Source: Solirubrobacterales bacterium | Lineage (GTDB): Bacteria; Actinomycetota; Thermoleophilia; Solirubrobacterales; Solirubrobacteraceae | Length of the DNA stretch: 7,300 bases | Assembly: GCA_003134675.1 (NCBI GenBank) | Contig: PLBZ01000064.1 | Span: forward strand, 7,872-15,171 | Reading direction: 5' to 3' | Shown here: piece after piece, positions 5,525 to 7,300 of the stretch | How positions within the stretch are numbered: position 1 is the first letter of the stretch | Layout of the letters: every line of letters starts with the position of its first letter | Position numbers and translations under genes: made by a program | Notes under the pieces: model-generated | What the model saw: the letters and a program-made list of their open reading frames with translations, nothing else | Told to the model about the DNA's origin: nothing | The model's database searches: none

Positions 5525-6426
5525 GATCGTTGATGCGATTGGCAAGGAACACCGACTCGGGAGCTGGCGCCAGCGGCCGGCGGCCTGCGCGCAAGCGGCC
5601 CCTCGTGGAGCGTGCCCGCTCGACGCGGCCTCCGGCGGGCAACGGCCGACATCCGCGACCACTGGCAATCCATGTCCGCGAGGTCACGAAGACCTATGAG
5701 CTCGGGCAGATCAAGGTGCGCGCCCTGCGCAGCGTCTCATTGCAGATCGAGCGCGGCGACTTTGTCGCGATCATGGGCAGCTCCGGCAGCGGCAAGAGCA
5801 CGCTGATGAACATCCTCGGCTGCCTGGACATCCCCACCACCGGCAGCTACCTGATCGACGGCGTGGATGTCAGCAGCCTGGACGAGGACGATCTCTCCGA
5901 CCTGCGCAGCCGCAAGATCGGCTTTGTCTTTCAGAGCTTCAACCTCGTCTCGCGCACAAGCGCGATCGCCAACGTGGAGCTGCCGCTCGCCTACGCGGGA
6001 CTCGACCGCGCAACCCGCCGTCAGCGCGCCGCGGAGGCACTTGGCGCGGTGGGGATGGCCAACCGTCTGGATCATCAGCCGTCTGAGCTCTCCGGAGGGC
6101 AGCAGCAGCGCGTCGCGGTCGCTCGCGCGATCGTGACCAACCCCACCCTGATCCTCGCCGATGAGCCGACCGGCAACCTGGACTCGCACTCCACCGAGGA
6201 CGTCCTTCGAATCTTTGCCCGGCTGAACGCAGAAGGACGCACCGTGGTCCTGATCACGCACGAGCCCGACGTCGCCGAACAGGCAAAGCGAGTGGTCAGC
6301 CTGAGCGACGGCAAGATCGTCGAGGATCGTCGGGTAACCGCTGTGCATGAGGCCCCGCGTGTGCTGCGCAACCTGAAGTCAGCCCACCACTCCACCGACG
6401 TATCCGGGCCAGAGGCGCAACCGTGA
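5521..6426 (+). CDS. ABC transporter ATPase, MacB/LolD/YknY class
   Basis: Nucleotide-binding subunit of 301 residues that powers the MacB-type permease encoded next, on the cytoplasmic side. The core starts at about residue 48 ([15 protein letters not shown]) and has Walker [10 protein letters not shown] (86-94), Q-loop Q138 in FVFQSF, signature LSGGQQQR (190-197), Walker B LILADEP with E215, D-loop NLDS (219-222) and switch H247 in ITHEPD. All residues needed for ATP hydrolysis are present. The ATG at 5521 overlaps the adaptor stop by 4 nt, arguing for translational coupling. It gives a basic Arg/Pro-rich extension of about 48 residues absent from typical members. Alternative starts (ATG 5533, GTG 5605) lack ribosome sites. 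Glutamate codons are mostly GAG (about 14 of 16), the opposite of the preceding gene. Its stop overlaps the permease GTG. Confidence 0.94.
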   Translation: MRSLMRLARNTDSGAGASGRRPARKRPLVERARSTRPPAGNGRHPRPLAIHVREVTKTYELGQIKVRALRSVSLQIERGDFVAIMGSSGSGKSTLMNILGCLDIPTTGSYLIDGVDVSSLDEDDLSDLRSRKIGFVFQSFNLVSRTSAIANVELPLAYAGLDRATRRQRAAEALGAVGMANRLDHQPSELSGGQQQRVAVARAIVTNPTLILADEPTGNLDSHSTEDVLRIFARLNAEGRTVVLITHEPDVAEQAKRVVSLSDGKIVEDRRVTAVHEAPRVLRNLKSAHHSTDVSGPEAQP

Positions 6427-7300
6427 TCGGACCCGAGACACTTCGCATCGCGTGGGGCGGGATCACCGCCAACAAGCTGCGCTCCGGCCTGACGATCCTC
6501 GGCATGACGATCGGCGTCGCCTCGGTGATCATCCTGATCGCCGTCGGCAACGGCTCCTCAAACGCCGTCAAGTCCCAGATCCAGTCACTCGGAACCAACG
6601 TCCTGCTGGTGCAGGCCGGCGCCGGACGTGGCGGCGTGCGCGCGTCCAGCTCGGCCACCATCTCGCTGACCAAGGCCGACGCAGAAGCGCTCCAGAACCC
6701 CAACCTCGCGCCGGATGTCAAAAGCGCCTCACCCGTGGCGAACGCGAGCAGCGTGAAACTCGTCTACAACGGCACCAGCTTCGAACCGTCCTCGTTCGTG
6801 GGCACCACACCCTCCTATCTCACCGCCCACAACTACAAACTCGCCGAAGGTGCTCCGTTCACCTCCGAAGACGTGACCAAGCACAGACGCGTGGCGGTCA
6901 TTGGCCAGGAAGTCGTGCAGGAACTGTTCGCGGGGGCCAGCGCCGTCGGGCAGAACATCAAGGTCAACGGCAGCAACTTCGAAGTGATCGGCGTCCTGGC
7001 CAAAAAGGGAACGAACGGCACCACCAACCAGGACAACGTCGTGATGGCCCCCATCTCGACGGTGCAGACCACGCTCACCGGCGCCGGGTCGATCAACTCG
7101 ATCACGGTCGAGGCGAAGTCCGAATCCGCGCTCAACGCCGCCGAAGGCGAGGTCACGCAGATCATCGAGGAACGCCACAAGATCAAGAACACCGCCGAAC
7201 CAGGGTTCAGCGTGCTCAACCAGGGGTCGCTGCTCTCGACCTCCAGCTCATCCAGCAGCGTGTTCACCACGCTGCTGGGCGAGGTCGCCGCGATCTCGCT
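6423..7300 (+). CDS. MacB-type ABC transporter permease (FtsX family), 5' part
   Basis: Membrane subunit of the exporter, cut by the right edge: about 292 residues of a usual 400 or so are visible. It begins at GTG 6423, overlapping the ATPase stop by 4 nt, and reads [20 protein letters not shown], the standard N-terminus of MacB-like permeases. TM1 follows at about residues 22-42 ([16 protein letters not shown]). The large extracytoplasmic domain then carries family landmarks such as [22 protein letters not shown] and [11 protein letters not shown]. The visible part ends in [10 protein letters not shown], the start of TM2; the FtsX-like TM2-TM4 block must lie beyond the window. No stop or frameshift is seen. 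It has no ATPase domain of its own, so this is a split MacB arrangement with the preceding ATPase. Substrate unknown. Confidence 0.92.
   Translation, partial: MIGPETLRIAWGGITANKLRSGLTILGMTIGVASVIILIAVGNGSSNAVKSQIQSLGTNVLLVQAGAGRGGVRASSSATISLTKADAEALQNPNLAPDVKSASPVANASSVKLVYNGTSFEPSSFVGTTPSYLTAHNYKLAEGAPFTSEDVTKHRRVAVIGQEVVQELFAGASAVGQNIKVNGSNFEVIGVLAKKGTNGTTNQDNVVMAPISTVQTTLTGAGSINSITVEAKSESALNAAEGEVTQIIEERHKIKNTAEPGFSVLNQGSLLSTSSSSSSVFTTLLGEVAAIS

Overview
The window comes from a GC-rich bacterium, most likely an actinobacterium in the broad sense. The evidence is the strong G/C third-position bias in most genes, a LexA operator of the CGAAC-N4-GTTCG type used by Actinobacteria and Firmicutes, a tRNA without encoded CCA, an apparently leaderless response-regulator start, and a bacterial RNase P RNA. 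A deep lineage such as Thermoleophilia (Solirubrobacterales relatives) is a guess from gene style and is not shown by the sequence.

Left part, minus strand (1-833): lexA (138-749) is read leftwards from a sigma70-like promoter whose start region is covered by a textbook SOS box (790-803). Directly behind lexA, in the same direction, lies the 5' third of the RNase P RNA gene rnpB, which runs off the left edge. A good promoter for rnpB lies across the lexA stop codon.

Middle, plus strand (877-978): a tRNA-Leu(GAG) gene starts about 145 bp from lexA and is divergent from it.

Right part, plus strand (1089-7300): five genes point the same way. First come an OmpR-family response regulator and its histidine kinase, overlapping by 1 nt. 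After a 129-bp gap with a possible promoter and operator comes a MacAB-type export operon: a HlyD/MacA-like adaptor, an ATPase of the MacB/LolD class and a MacB-type permease. The last three genes are joined by 4-nt overlaps, and the permease is cut by the right edge. The simplest reading is a two-component system that senses something at the cell surface and controls the adjacent ABC transporter, either for export or for envelope and antimicrobial stress. The regulatory link is inferred from neighbourhood only.

The main oddities are in the adaptor: a roughly 160-residue Gly/Ser/Ala/Thr-rich insert placed inside the lipoyl domain, a very long helical hairpin, and an extreme preference for GAA glutamate codons that the next gene reverses. 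The ATPase carries a basic N-terminal extension of about 50 residues. A perfect 11-bp inverted repeat lies inside the kinase sensor domain.
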